In this document: positions 11,097 through 41,742 of the stretch, in pieces
How the letters are laid out: each line of letters starts with the position of its first letter
How positions within the stretch are numbered: position 1 is the first letter of the stretch
Assembly: GCF_001949145.1 (NCBI RefSeq)
Contig: NW_019091367.1
Location: 1 to 47,584, forward strand
Reading direction: 5' to 3'
DNA length: 47,584 nt
Origin: Acanthaster planci
Taxonomy: Eukaryota; Echinodermata; Asteroidea; Valvatida; Acanthasteridae
Position numbers and translations under genes: made by a program
Notes under the pieces: model-generated
Told to the model about the DNA's origin: nothing
The model's input: only the letters and a program-made list of their open reading frames with translations
Database searches by the model: none

Positions 11097-11662
11097 GTGT
11101 GAATGACTACTGATTGACTTGGGATGATCTGTTATGACTCTCATATAATTGCAATTGATTATTGTAAGTTATGTTAGCTCTTTTTCTTCTCTGAATAAAT
11201 CACTAAAGGAAGTTTTACAAGCAAGAATTTTGTGACTGTTTACTGGAATCGGATAATCTGTCTACAGACTTCTGAAGCTAGCACCCTGGCATGCACTCTC
11301 TAGACACATGTAAATCCATCAGGTAGTCTTTTAAAATACCTTTTCTTTTAAAAATAATGGATTGTAATTTCTTAAGAGATCCCTAATCGTAGCATATTTA
11401 GGTTTCATCTTTATAATACTGCCGATAGAATGCTGCATAATACAACCACAATTTAGCTGAGACGGAATAACAAAATCAGATGTACTGCATGTACAAGAAA
11501 ATCTTTTGGCATTCAGTTAATTTGTGTGCATTGCAGCTCTGGGAAATTTTGGCTTGTGGACCGAATGACTAGCCATAACCTGACAAAAGAACTTATTTTT
11601 CACGTTTGAAAACCTGTTTTATCTCCATGCTGTACTAGTCCCATATAAGGCATCCATCAGTA

Positions 11663-12848
11663 CTACCTGAGTGCCTTAACTGTTTGTGTTGGCAAGGAAC
11701 TCGAAGGATTACTTTTGATTCTTTGTAGTTGTGGCACTTTGCCAACTGTCCTTGTCTCTCTCATCTGGGTCCGGTCCCTACGCAGAGTCTTCATTAGTGA
11801 TTTCAGCATCTTCTCCTTGGAGATACTGATCTGGTATCGATCCTGAGTGAAAGCTGATGAGATCCGGTAAGGAGGAGGCGTGGTAGCTGTATCAAATGGA
11901 TTCAGGGAGAGCTGGGATTTGGGAGCAGTCGCCTGTTTCCTTGGGCTGTCCCGGGATGACATCATGGTCTTTGAGAGCTTAGGAGCTACTAAGCTAGCGG
12001 CAGTGACTTCCAGTCCAGGAAAGGCTTCCTGCTGGTACTCTGCTGCCATCTGCCGATTGGCCTCCTCGACACACTGGGAGCAGGTTCTCTGACCCAGCAC
12101 CTCGCAGTAGTGCAGATGGGAGTCTTTTTCTCGGTGGTTGCTCAGCGGTGGAGGCAGGATGTGCCGGTATCTCTGAGTGGTCAAGACCATCTTCCCGTTC
12201 AGGCCGTTGTGGACCCAGCGGTACTCCTGACTGATGTTGTTTGCTGTTTGTCGGCGGAGAATGGATCGACCTCTCCGGTGGCTGGCGCTGCCGCTGATGT
12301 GTGGTATGACAGGGAAGCCAGTGATTTCTCTCATGTAGCCCTGTTCCCTCCGGAGGTGGACATCAGTTGCCTCTCTGGTCAGGACATCACGATGGCCTGG
12401 TCGTGGTAGGCTTTAGAGAGATATTAAGGAAATATGTTAAAAATGGTTCTCGTGGCTACATTTTTCAAGGTCAAAATAGGTTTGGAAATAAGGAGAAACT
12501 TTTTAAAAGCGTTGTTTTCTTCATTTTACTATTTTTATTTGCTGTTCAAGAAAACCTTTCATTCTAAGTAGCTGTCGACACAGGGCAATTTTAAAAAATG
12601 GTATCCTTTAGCTGAATAGTTTCATCTGAACGAGAAGTATGAAATTTCCTGCCCAACAACCCACCTGTTGGAGTTTTTCTTCTTGGCGTAGATGCTGTGC
12701 GAGTCGAACCAATTCTCTCGCCGCTGTTGCTGGCTCAGGAACTGCCAGGATTTGGGGATTTTGACCGTGGCTGGTTTGCGCGAGTAGAAGGGGAGCTCAG
12801 GGAGGCTTGAACGCCCAAGGGATTCACGACTTGAAGACAACATCGTGC
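11663..12848 (-). CDS. Two-exon gene, unrecognised basic protein
   Basis: On the minus strand, exon A is 12848-12665 (ATG at 12843-12841, preceded by acceptor TTGCCTAG) and ends CAACAG|GTGGGT. Exon B is 12410-11663 (acceptor CTAAAG) and ends in TAG. The phase-2 junction restores an Arg/Ser codon and the joined frame is open for 308 aa. The protein is hydrophilic and basic, without signal peptide or membrane segment. It has an N-terminal block SWQFLSQQQRRENWF (about 32-46), a Cys-containing segment HYCEVLGQRTCSQCVEEA near the middle, and a Lys/Arg/Ser-rich tail. I do not recognise the family. The acceptor ahead of the ATG implies a 5'UTR exon further right. Evidence for a real gene is the phase-compatible splice pair and the long open second exon; expression is unknown. 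Confidence 0.65.
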
Positions 12849-15800
12849 CTAGGCAATGGAACATACACAACAAATTTACATACAACCAGGTCTTCGGCTA
12901 GAATTTCTAAGATCAAGTTTATGTCTCACGTGGCAAACGTGAAAGGCTTCTTCATGTAACAACTTAGTTTGGACATGGAGGAAGGAAAATTCCTCCATGG
13001 TTTTGGAAAAGCAAAATTCAAACCTCATGGATCTGTTTATTTGTAATTACCAGGAAATATGCCTCTCAAACAATTGGGATGTACTATCGATCTGTTGAGT
13101 TCCAAAATGTGTTATTTTGGGGGATTTTATACATAAACCTTGTGCGAAAGATTCGGACCCACAGTTATTGCGATTGGATTTGTGTTGCAGATCGTTTTAT
13201 CAGTAAGTAAATTAATTTTGGTGTATCATCACTTTACCAACCGTGGAGTATTTTCATACAGATGATATTCTTTATTATCATGGTACCCACTAACAATATG
13301 AAATCCGTTGACTTTGCTTTAACTAAGCACAACACAAAGGGGCTTGTGTGCCTATAAATACACTTTCAGCGCTAGCAAACAGACCTGTGGCACAATGGCT
13401 ATTGATCCAACAACAGCCGTAAACTGTTGACATGATTAGTGCGTGCTGACGGGGGAAGATGGCTATAATAAACGGTCACCCTGGTGCCCATTGATCGAAT
13501 TGATCAGAGCGTATCAATCATGGCGGAATGGTTGAAAACGACAGAATTGTGGTTGTGTATGCGTACGGGCCTGGGCCATTAGGAACAACATGATCATTGT
13601 GTTCATCTGACAAAGACCCATCGAACCTACTAAAACTCACCTAAATTTTATACATTTTAGATCAATGTGGTGATGCCTTATCTGGAAGAAATTTGAATGT
13701 GTGGTGAGCCTTTGACGTCGGCGATATAAACCATTATAGGTATACATGTTAAGGCATAATAAACAACTTTAAAATGTGCCAAACAAAATAATTTGCGGAA
13801 AGAAAGATTAATTTTAACAATATAGTAAGCCTTTATTTTAAGTGAATTTGAGGTATTAAAACATTAAAACGATTGCATATCGATAAATCCATGCTATTTT
13901 TTGTAACACAAATTCATCCAACTGAACCCGTCGAAGTCAGTATCATTGCAAAAACTCAGTACAAGAGCTGGCCAAATGAATTCTTTAGTAAATTTACCAG
14001 TAAACTTCATAGCAATATATCGAGCTTTTGACAAGGTCGTTAATATAGGATTTTTTAAGTGTGGAGCACAACTCGTTTGAGTGAAATTTATTTTGCGCTA
14101 GCGGGATCACCAGTTAAAGAATTGCTGGCAAATGGTTTCGTTCTACTCTCTTCCTCCGTATGCTCGACACAGGACCAGTGAACCACTGCAGTGACCGAAC
14201 GGAGGGTCATAGTTTGGCCTTTGGTCTGCATTGTCACGTTGCAGATGGAAATTCCTGATTTCAGGAATGTGAGGTTTGTTTTCTTTGGAAAATCTTTGGG
14301 CGAAATCTAGCGCAAGTGCATATCGAACTCATACTAATGAGCGGAAAGCCCCAAATCTGAAAAACGTAATGTAAAACACATGTTGTACCCCTCCCTGAAT
14401 TTCAAAATGTAGATAATTTTTTAAACCAATTCAACGTTTTATATTCTTATCTACTTTCATTTTTAACAAGGGTAAAACAGTTCAGTTCACCTACAAACTA
14501 CTTTCTCGAGGAACTATCAAAAATAAACACACAGAGGCACAGACATAAATCAGTTTACAAAACGCAGAGTAAAAGTGAAAATGTCAAAATTTTGCAGGAA
14601 CAAAATCAATCAAGACGGGTAAGTTCGAAGTTTTACACTGGATGTACCAAATACATTACCAGAAAAATGATTGAGTGTGTTGCTGTTTTCGTAGGAGACT
14701 AGAGCCTTTTAGAAGCGAAATACATACCGGATCAGTGTGTTGGTATTACCAGGATGGTTGATTTATGAGCAGTCATTTCTCTTTGTGGCGTGCGTGGGGA
14801 GTTCGATGTGCGGAGTCTTGCACGTTATAATCGTAAAATGGCTCAAGCTTTTCCTACGCCGTGTTTTGCCTCACAGAATCCTTCCTGTGCGTAACCAGTC
14901 ATCAAGAGTGCCCCTCTGCAGTACTGTCTTTGTTTATCCGGAATGAAGTCGACCCAGCAGGATTTCCCAATTCATTTTGGAGACACCTGAAGCGTGCACA
15001 TTGCGGGTCGGGCCGGTGCAGTCGTCGGTTGCTATGCGGAGAGTTCAGGCTGGGATCAGCTGCAAGTAGTGTGTGAGTCAGTGCTGTAGGTTGATCGATA
15101 TTAACCCCAGTCCTCTGCAGGGGATAATGCACCGAGGGGTGTGCTTAGCGCCACCCGGGTTGAGACACGGGTAATGATAGTCCATTCAAGTACATGTACT
15201 CCGAGATTTTCCTCGTAAAGTTTCTCTTTCAAATGGTGCAAAATCACGGCCGTTATTGCAGAATGCATATCTGTTTCGAAAATTCAGCATTTGTGAAAAC
15301 CCAAATTCCAAAGTTGTTGTATGCATTATTTTCCCTTTTCTTTCTTTTGTTCCGGGGGGGGTCTAGTTCCTCCCCTAGTGTTTACTACGGAAATCTAAAA
15401 ATGAAATATTAGTCAAATTTCAGATAATAAGTGATTTGAACGAATTTTTGTCTCTCCTTCTTTTGTCTTGCTGCCACCTTTTCTGTGTCAGAGAGAGGGA
15501 TGAGGAAATTTGGCATGGCTTTCACTTGGGTTTGATTTGGAGGAATGCTATAAAAAGCCAACACGCCTGCAAAGTGGCAACACCATATAGCCTTGGGAGG
15601 TTTTGGGACAGAGTATGCCGTGAGTTAGTTGACAGTGTTACGCACGGCTTGTTTACATTTGAATTTGGCTGTTTGCTGAATTCTTTGATGAACCGTTGGT
15701 ATTTAACCTCTGGTAATACGATAGCTAAAGGTGTCAACTTCAGTTATTTTTAAGTCGGTGACATGAAACAACCGCAATAAACGTCTGAGACGACGATGTC

Positions 15801-16840
15801 CATTATTAGGAGCAATGTGCATGGTTGGCTTCTTTGTTTGCCTTTCACAAAGATCCATCTTTCTCGTTTTAAGCGTCTTCACGCGATTATCCAAGTTTTT
15901 GATTTGTTTCTGTTTTTTTTATTCTGGCATTCTCAGCTTTATAACTCAATCACAAGGCCAACACAGTTTTCAGTAAAAAAAAATTATTTTGGCCGATGGC
16001 AGTCATTCAAGACAAAGTACTTTATATACCTTGTAACTGAATAAAATACTTTAAATTTTGCTTTTTTGGACAAAAGGGAATTTGGAATACAGTGATGTGT
16101 GAGCTACTAGTGGAGTTGCGTAGGTAACCGATGCCACTAATTAGGCCTTTCATCTACTGTTGAGTTGCTGTTGCGGTGTTTATAAATAGCAGCCTCTTAC
16201 CTGAGACGACGTGTTCATTCAATGGGATGACAACTTCCCCTTTGATTATGAAAACCAAAAACAGTCTCCCAAAGGCGAGCACTAAAACCTTGCCGCAATG
16301 TTTGCATGCGTCCCGTGGAATTTAACAAGTTAATTCTCAGACAGGAGCGATGTGTACCGAGCGCTTTGGTGAGACATTACTGGGACTTTGAGTCAATATT
16401 GCCTTAAGAGATTGAGAGAGGCAGGTTGTCGGAGGGAAGATGTTCGCAGATTTGTTATTTTGCCCTTAGTTACGATCAGGCCGATCCTTGAAGGAAAGCA
16501 CGTATTCTACGTAGTAGGGGGAGTGTGTTGACGTTGTAGGTTTTTGATTGAACTGTTGTCAGAACGTGTGATGCATTTTGGCTGAAAGATTTAGACATGA
16601 CTCGATGGGAGGCATTGTAATCTCTGAAAGACGACGGGTGGCAGAACAACAAAGATCAACCCTGAATCCATGATTAGTCAGGGTGGATCACTCTAGTTGC
16701 AGAAACATGTACTTCGTCCCTGTACCCGTGAAACTAATCTAGAGGAGGGAGATGAACGACCATCAAGGTTGGATTTAGAGGTGACAGAAGGCACAACAAT
16801 GATAGACTAACGTGGAAAGTGCTGTCAAGTTGTCGGCTGC
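12849..16840. other. About 4 kb with no recognised gene
   Basis: Both strands are broken by stops; the open frames are short and lack splice pairing. A second TATAAATAG sequence stands at 16181-16189. A G/C-rich patch lies at about 14990-15170. I see no repeat with a clear partner in the window. Upstream exons of the minus-strand gene at 11.7-12.8 kb or regulatory DNA for the gene at 17.1 kb may lie here. Confidence 0.5.
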
Positions 16841-16841
16841 T

Positions 16842-16849
16842 TATAAAAG
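16842..16849 (+). promoter_or_regulatory. TATA box upstream of the 489-aa ORF
   Basis: TATAAAAG in the context GGCTGCTTATAAAAGTC is a strong TATA match. Transcription starting about 30 bases downstream would leave a 5'UTR of about 240 bases before the ATG at 17112, with in-frame stops at 16995 and 17022. The alternative TATAAATAG at 16181 would need a long leader or an intron. Confidence 0.5.
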
Positions 16850-17111
16850 TCTTTTTATGACGAGCATTATTGGCAGTGATTGGCAGCGGCTGACGAAGGG
16901 GATTCTGTTGTGTGTTTTGCCTCATCGTGCTGCGTCATTAGCACGTCGAATCGAAAGGCAAATTGTTGAGATGTACTGAAACTTTGTCTGGAGTTGAGCC
17001 GATACCAGGAACGGAGCAGATTGAAGTGGCAGCGATTGCTTGAACGCATTGGATGTGACTCGATATTCTGGAAGCCTTTCTCAATTTGTTACTCAAACTG
17101 TCTTCGGTGCC

Positions 17112-18581
17112 ATGCAGTATTTGCGTCAGGGTGAGTCCCGTGTGGACACTGGCCGTGTCTTGACTAATGGCATCAAGGGTGTGGATTTTAAGGTCAAAGA
17201 TTCCAGTCCTCGTGGTGATATCAACAGTACCCATCACGTGATGCCTGTTGTTGGGAGTATCAAGACACAGACTGAAATCACTTCCGATGAAAACCCGCAT
17301 GGAAGGGTTCCGGTTTGCAACAAACCTAGGCTGACACGGCCAGGCTTCAAAGCATCGCAGATGAGAGTTCAAGTTGATGGGAAGTGGAATTATTTGCGGA
17401 GAGGTGGGAAAGAAGGGGTAGACTCTTGCACTGGTACTGCGTTAGTAGGAGCTCGTACTCCCAGAGTCGTCTACTATCCAACTATCGTGACGCATAAGCC
17501 CATGACTCCGCACGACGAGAGGGGTAAAGGCATGCTACGACGGCATGAAGCCAAATCTCCTCGGAAACTGGAGAATGCAGCTACGGAAACACCCACGTCG
17601 GTCATCAGACAGCATGATGACATCAAACCCAGTTCTGCTTTGATCCAACCAGCGACGCTTGACGGAGATGACGCTCGCCGAAAATTGAACACTGTTTTCT
17701 CTCATAGTCCGCCGAAATCGAGAGATCCTTCAGAAAACATTCAACGAATGGATAGACGCAACAGTGAAGGCGGTCCAAATGGGAGTGAAATGCAACAGAC
17801 AAAGAGCCTGTCGAAATTTACAGAAAATGGACGAAATAGCCCAGACAACAATCCGAAAAGATACAGAAACGAAATGCAGATAAATCGGCAAGAAAATGAA
17901 GTTGAATCTGAGCAAGACTGCAGAGGGGGACAGATCCCTGCAAGCGCATTACCGGACAAGGATGGTGAGGGTGGTCTGGTCAAACAGCCTACTGAATTCA
18001 CAGACGATATGTCTCATTATTCCTTTATGGAGGCATCTCTGAGGAACATCGCTGAGACCCGCAACGCCATGTCTAAAGCCCGCCAACGACTCGACCGATC
18101 AGTGTCAGTGGATTACGGGAGACCAAACACTGTGCCTAGCTTCCCAACTGTTATCGCTGCTACCAACGAAAGGAAAGATGTGAACAAGCCAGCTGACAAA
18201 AAAGAGGAGCAAGGAAAAGACGTTGGGACTACGAGGCGGCGATCGCAGAGCGTCAGCGACATTCAGACAAGCGGGACTGGACGATTAAATCAGCCAGCCA
18301 GAATTGCTTCATGGAGACCGTCTGAAGCTTTGTCTACCCGGGGTCAGGGTATCCCAAGTGGAAAGGTAGATGAACCAGTCAAAGAAAAGAACAGCCTTGG
18401 AGTTGAATCGACGGGAGAGTTACCACTGCTCACGGGCAAAAACCAGTACGTGTATTTTAAGCCTGGCGTGGTTTTCTTCGAAGGCGATTCGGCAAATCTT
18501 TATTACAACTCGCTGTTCAGACTAGTCAGAAGATCTGTTGGTTCTGTCTACAAACATAATGAAGACAAGATAGACAACTGA
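17112..18581 (+). CDS. Single-exon gene, disordered Ser/Arg/Lys-rich protein of unknown function
   Basis: One uninterrupted frame runs from ATG 17112 to TGA 18581 (489 aa). The frame is also open back to 17025 without an ATG, so an extra 5' exon is possible. Composition is that of an intrinsically disordered protein: rich in Ser, Arg, Lys, Asp, Asn and Pro, with no membrane segment or signal peptide. Near the middle is a more ordered-looking stretch, DMSHYSFMEASLRNIAETRN, followed by KARQRLDRSVSVDYG. RRRSQSVSDIQ resembles a basophilic-kinase site. The C-terminus turns hydrophobic/aromatic (QYVYFKPGVVFFEGD, NLYYNSLFRLVRRSV), which may be a conserved end motif or short helix. I do not recognise the family. 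A frame of 490 codons in AT-moderate DNA is very unlikely by chance. Confidence 0.7.
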   Translation: MQYLRQGESRVDTGRVLTNGIKGVDFKVKDSSPRGDINSTHHVMPVVGSIKTQTEITSDENPHGRVPVCNKPRLTRPGFKASQMRVQVDGKWNYLRRGGKEGVDSCTGTALVGARTPRVVYYPTIVTHKPMTPHDERGKGMLRRHEAKSPRKLENAATETPTSVIRQHDDIKPSSALIQPATLDGDDARRKLNTVFSHSPPKSRDPSENIQRMDRRNSEGGPNGSEMQQTKSLSKFTENGRNSPDNNPKRYRNEMQINRQENEVESEQDCRGGQIPASALPDKDGEGGLVKQPTEFTDDMSHYSFMEASLRNIAETRNAMSKARQRLDRSVSVDYGRPNTVPSFPTVIAATNERKDVNKPADKKEEQGKDVGTTRRRSQSVSDIQTSGTGRLNQPARIASWRPSEALSTRGQGIPSGKVDEPVKEKNSLGVESTGELPLLTGKNQYVYFKPGVVFFEGDSANLYYNSLFRLVRRSVGSVYKHNEDKIDN

Positions 18582-20456
18582 TGCAACCAATTTTTAATTT
18601 AATATTTTATTAGTATTTTTTCAGCATACTATTACCAACAAGACAGTGGCGTAACGATCGGGGAGGCCCTAGCACCTTCTGCAGAGGTCATTGGCCCGGG
18701 TGAACCCATCATTTGAAATCTTGAAATGTACTCAAGCTGCTGTTCATTCGCTTCGGTGTCCCCCGAAATAATGTGTGTATCGCCAAATTCCACCGCAGCC
18801 ACGCCACTGCAGCGAGGCACTACACTAACACGGTGTATTTTGTACTACACTTTCAATACCGTAGATAACACGGTGTATTTTGTACTACACTTTTTAATAC
18901 CGTAGATCTAGAATACACTCTAGGCACTTACTATGCTACAAAGCACCCCTTGCTTCGTATGCGGACGGAACAATTAATTAAATTCAAACTCAGTTGCGTT
19001 GACTTGGATTATTTTAATTTTAGGACTGCCTTTGAATTTCAACTTGCTCTCACTTGATGAAAAAAGCTGTGCAAGACGGTTGACAGGCCGCATACGCGAC
19101 ATCATAGTCCTTGCGGGAACAGTTAAAGTTACACAACCTGTTTATATGATAAAGAATCACCTATCACGTATTTAACCTCATAGTTATTGTAAAATCGGGC
19201 TTCTATAATGGCATTTTTTGCTAGACAAATTAACAGGCGGTCATGGGCATAGAAAGTGTGCAGATGAACGTGGAGCGTGCTCGTTATGTTTTCTTGGAAT
19301 GTGTGGCTGTTATAAATTTTATACAAAACAAGCACCAAGCAAATTTACTTAAATATCGTATACACAACATGAAGTGTAAATTCGATGCATTCTGACTTTT
19401 GGACTGTTTAAGTCATACGCACAACAAGTTTTCAAAATTACTTCATTTTGTATTCATAATAAACACTTTTCAGGCTATCTTTTGCAACATTCACAAACAT
19501 TCATCGCTTCATATCTACCTCAATGATTTGTTTCTATTCGCTATTGGTAGTGGAAACCTGAAAATAATACCCTTCATGACCTGCGGCAGGTCAGACAAAA
19601 CAGATTTCTTTTGCTTTGACCTTCTGACGGCCTAATTTGAAACGCCCCGTGGGATCTAGTCTCTACTTTTGAAACCTTGCCAAAGGCGTCACCAGAAATT
19701 TTCCTAAGGGGGAGAGGGCAAAGTACTTTTTGGGGGGAGGGGGCATTTAAGAAGGGAAAACACTTATCAGCAACGAATTGATAAGCAGTGACACGGGATA
19801 AATTTAACAAAAGCAAATTGGTGATTTCCAGCTTTTCATTTCTTTCTCAAACTTTCCCCTGTTCCCTGTTCATTTTTCGATGGGGTGCGGGACAAGCGCC
19901 CCCCACGACGGTCCACGGTCCATGGCGCTGAAACGTACTGTAGATGAGGTTTCCGGTGCGCGGTGTAGAAAAGGGGGAAATGATTCTCTTTCTCTGGGGA
20001 GACTCCTCCACAAAATAAATAAAGGAGCGTAAAACTATGCTGAATCCAACTTAGGGGGAGTTATATGCCAGCGAGGGATTGTGTGTGTGTGGGGGGGGGG
20101 ATAGGTGGACGATGTTCATGATGCAGATGCATATATACATGTAATACACTCTTACAGAACCTTAAACTGAGTATTAATGGCTGTTTGTTCTCCCTTTATG
20201 AATGCCGTCGAATACATTTGTCATTTTTGTTGTTGGAAAATCCGACAAATTCTCAACAATTCTCCTATTTTTTTCTCACCGCAAAAAGGGGGTGGTGGTG
20301 ATTTAATAGCCCACCCCTAAAAGGTGTGTGTGGGTGCGCTTGTACATGGGTGTGTGTGGGGGGTATATCTCCGTCCCGGGATTGACGCCCATTGATAAGT
20401 ACCCGTACCCCAGTTAAGGAATTTATGTGTTAAATTCGAAACGTCCCGGATGTTGT
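18582..20456. other. Intergenic region
   Basis: No gene is recognised. It contains a 40-bp tandem repeat (18827-18907), G-rich fragments such as GTGGCGTAACGATCGGGG at 18645, and a (GT)n-(G)n run at about 20081-20101. AAAGGGGGTGGTGG and similar purine runs are frequent. Confidence 0.5.
18827..18907 (+). repeat. Two-copy 40/41-bp tandem repeat
   Basis: Unit 1 is 18827-18866 and unit 2 is 18867-18907. Both read AACACGGTGTATTTTGTACT..., then ACACTTT, then AATACCGTAGAT. They differ only within the T tract. Confidence 0.9.
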
Positions 20457-20478
20457 NNNNNNNNNNNNNNNNNNNNNN
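20457..20478. other. Assembly gap (22 N) between near-identical flanks
   Basis: The 22 Ns are preceded and followed by the same sequence, AATTCGAAACGTCCCGGATG followed by TTGT. This is either a tandem repeat that was not resolved or an assembly join with duplicated ends. Confidence 0.95.
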
Positions 20479-20520
20479 CTTTAGTGTTGAATTCGAAACG
20501 TCCCGGATGTTGTAACAAAA

Positions 20521-20545
20521 TGACGTCATTTTTCAAGTCACGTGG
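20521..20545 (+). promoter_or_regulatory. CRE and E-box upstream of the SUR-like gene
   Basis: A palindromic TGACGTCA (20521-20528) is followed 10 bases later by CACGTG (20539-20544). It stands about 400 bases upstream of a strong splice donor (GTCG|GTAAGT, last exon base 20924) that probably ends a non-coding first exon of the SUR-like gene. Promoter use is inference. Confidence 0.4.
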
Positions 20546-20785
20546 CCATGGGTCTGCGTGACACGATCGTCGGTTGTGAGCGTATAAGCATAGGGAAATG
20601 CCGCTCATTTTGAAGAGAATTTCAGGACACATGGTTACATAATAATCATTCAGACGCATATTCAAGGTATGCTTAAGTTATCACTGTCTATACTGAAGAT
20701 TTGTTTGGAGAATTTACAGGTGATGGTTCGCGATTTCACGCTGAAATCAGTGGGGTGCGGCACCACATCATCTACATGTAGGCCC

Positions 20786-20829
20786 ACGTGCTAAGACGGC
20801 CACTGCCCGACCGTGTGATTGAGCGTTCC
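20786..20829. other. Hairpin in putative first exon/promoter of the SUR-like gene
   Basis: CCGACCGTG and CACGGTCGG are perfect 9-bp complements separated by about 15 bases, within a patch also holding CACGTG. Confidence 0.5.
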
Positions 20830-21614
20830 ACGGTCGGCAATGGTTGGACGTGCCTGATAGTGGTGCCTCATGGTTGTTGTGATTTACTAGTCTAGGACAA
20901 ATTTGTTCTGGCTTCTGACTGTCGGTAAGTGGATTTTTTTTTAAATTTCAGCATGTAGAAAAATTGCCAGAAGACAGCATTAGAGTTTATCATAACGTAG
21001 GCCTACGCCTGTTTGCCCGTTGGCAATGCCATCACATATATCATCAGAGATTGCCGTCAAAAATCCCTTTTGTTAGAACAAACTTCAATGTGCAAAGTTC
21101 TCCATAGGCCTTACAATATACAATCAAAGTTCCTACAAGAAATGCACCCGTATAGCTCAAGCTTTCCTTGCTGTCCATGGTTTGAAAAATAACACACAGA
21201 TCAAAATTATGACAAATGCGTTGGCAGCACGTAGTGTATACTCTGTACATAATTATTTGGTATTCTTAACTTGTGGTCATTTGAAGTGTTGACCTTGCCT
21301 TTGGGAAACAAATTGGTAATTTGTTGTAATAAGAGGCTCTTCTTTGGGGGAAGGGGAAAGAGTTCCCCGGGAGTTACACTCCTTGCCCACTCAGCTACGT
21401 AGCCAGGCCGGGGGGGGGGCAAGAGATCTTACAGGGGTGGGGCCTGTGCCCCCTAACTACGCCAGTGGGTGCAATTGAAGTAAAAACAGTGCAACCATCC
21501 ACGCATACTTATTTATATACCTTCACTGACTGTAGAAGAGTCCTGTTGTTTGTGCTTCATTCTGATATATCATTTTCTGTCTTTTGTTTGCCTTGTGTTT
21601 TCAAAACATTCCAG

Positions 21615-41742
<20,128 letters not shown>

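Noticed and set aside
14980-15180. G/C-rich patch that might be a structured RNA or SINE
   Set aside because: No A/B boxes, no second copy in the window and no convincing fold by eye.
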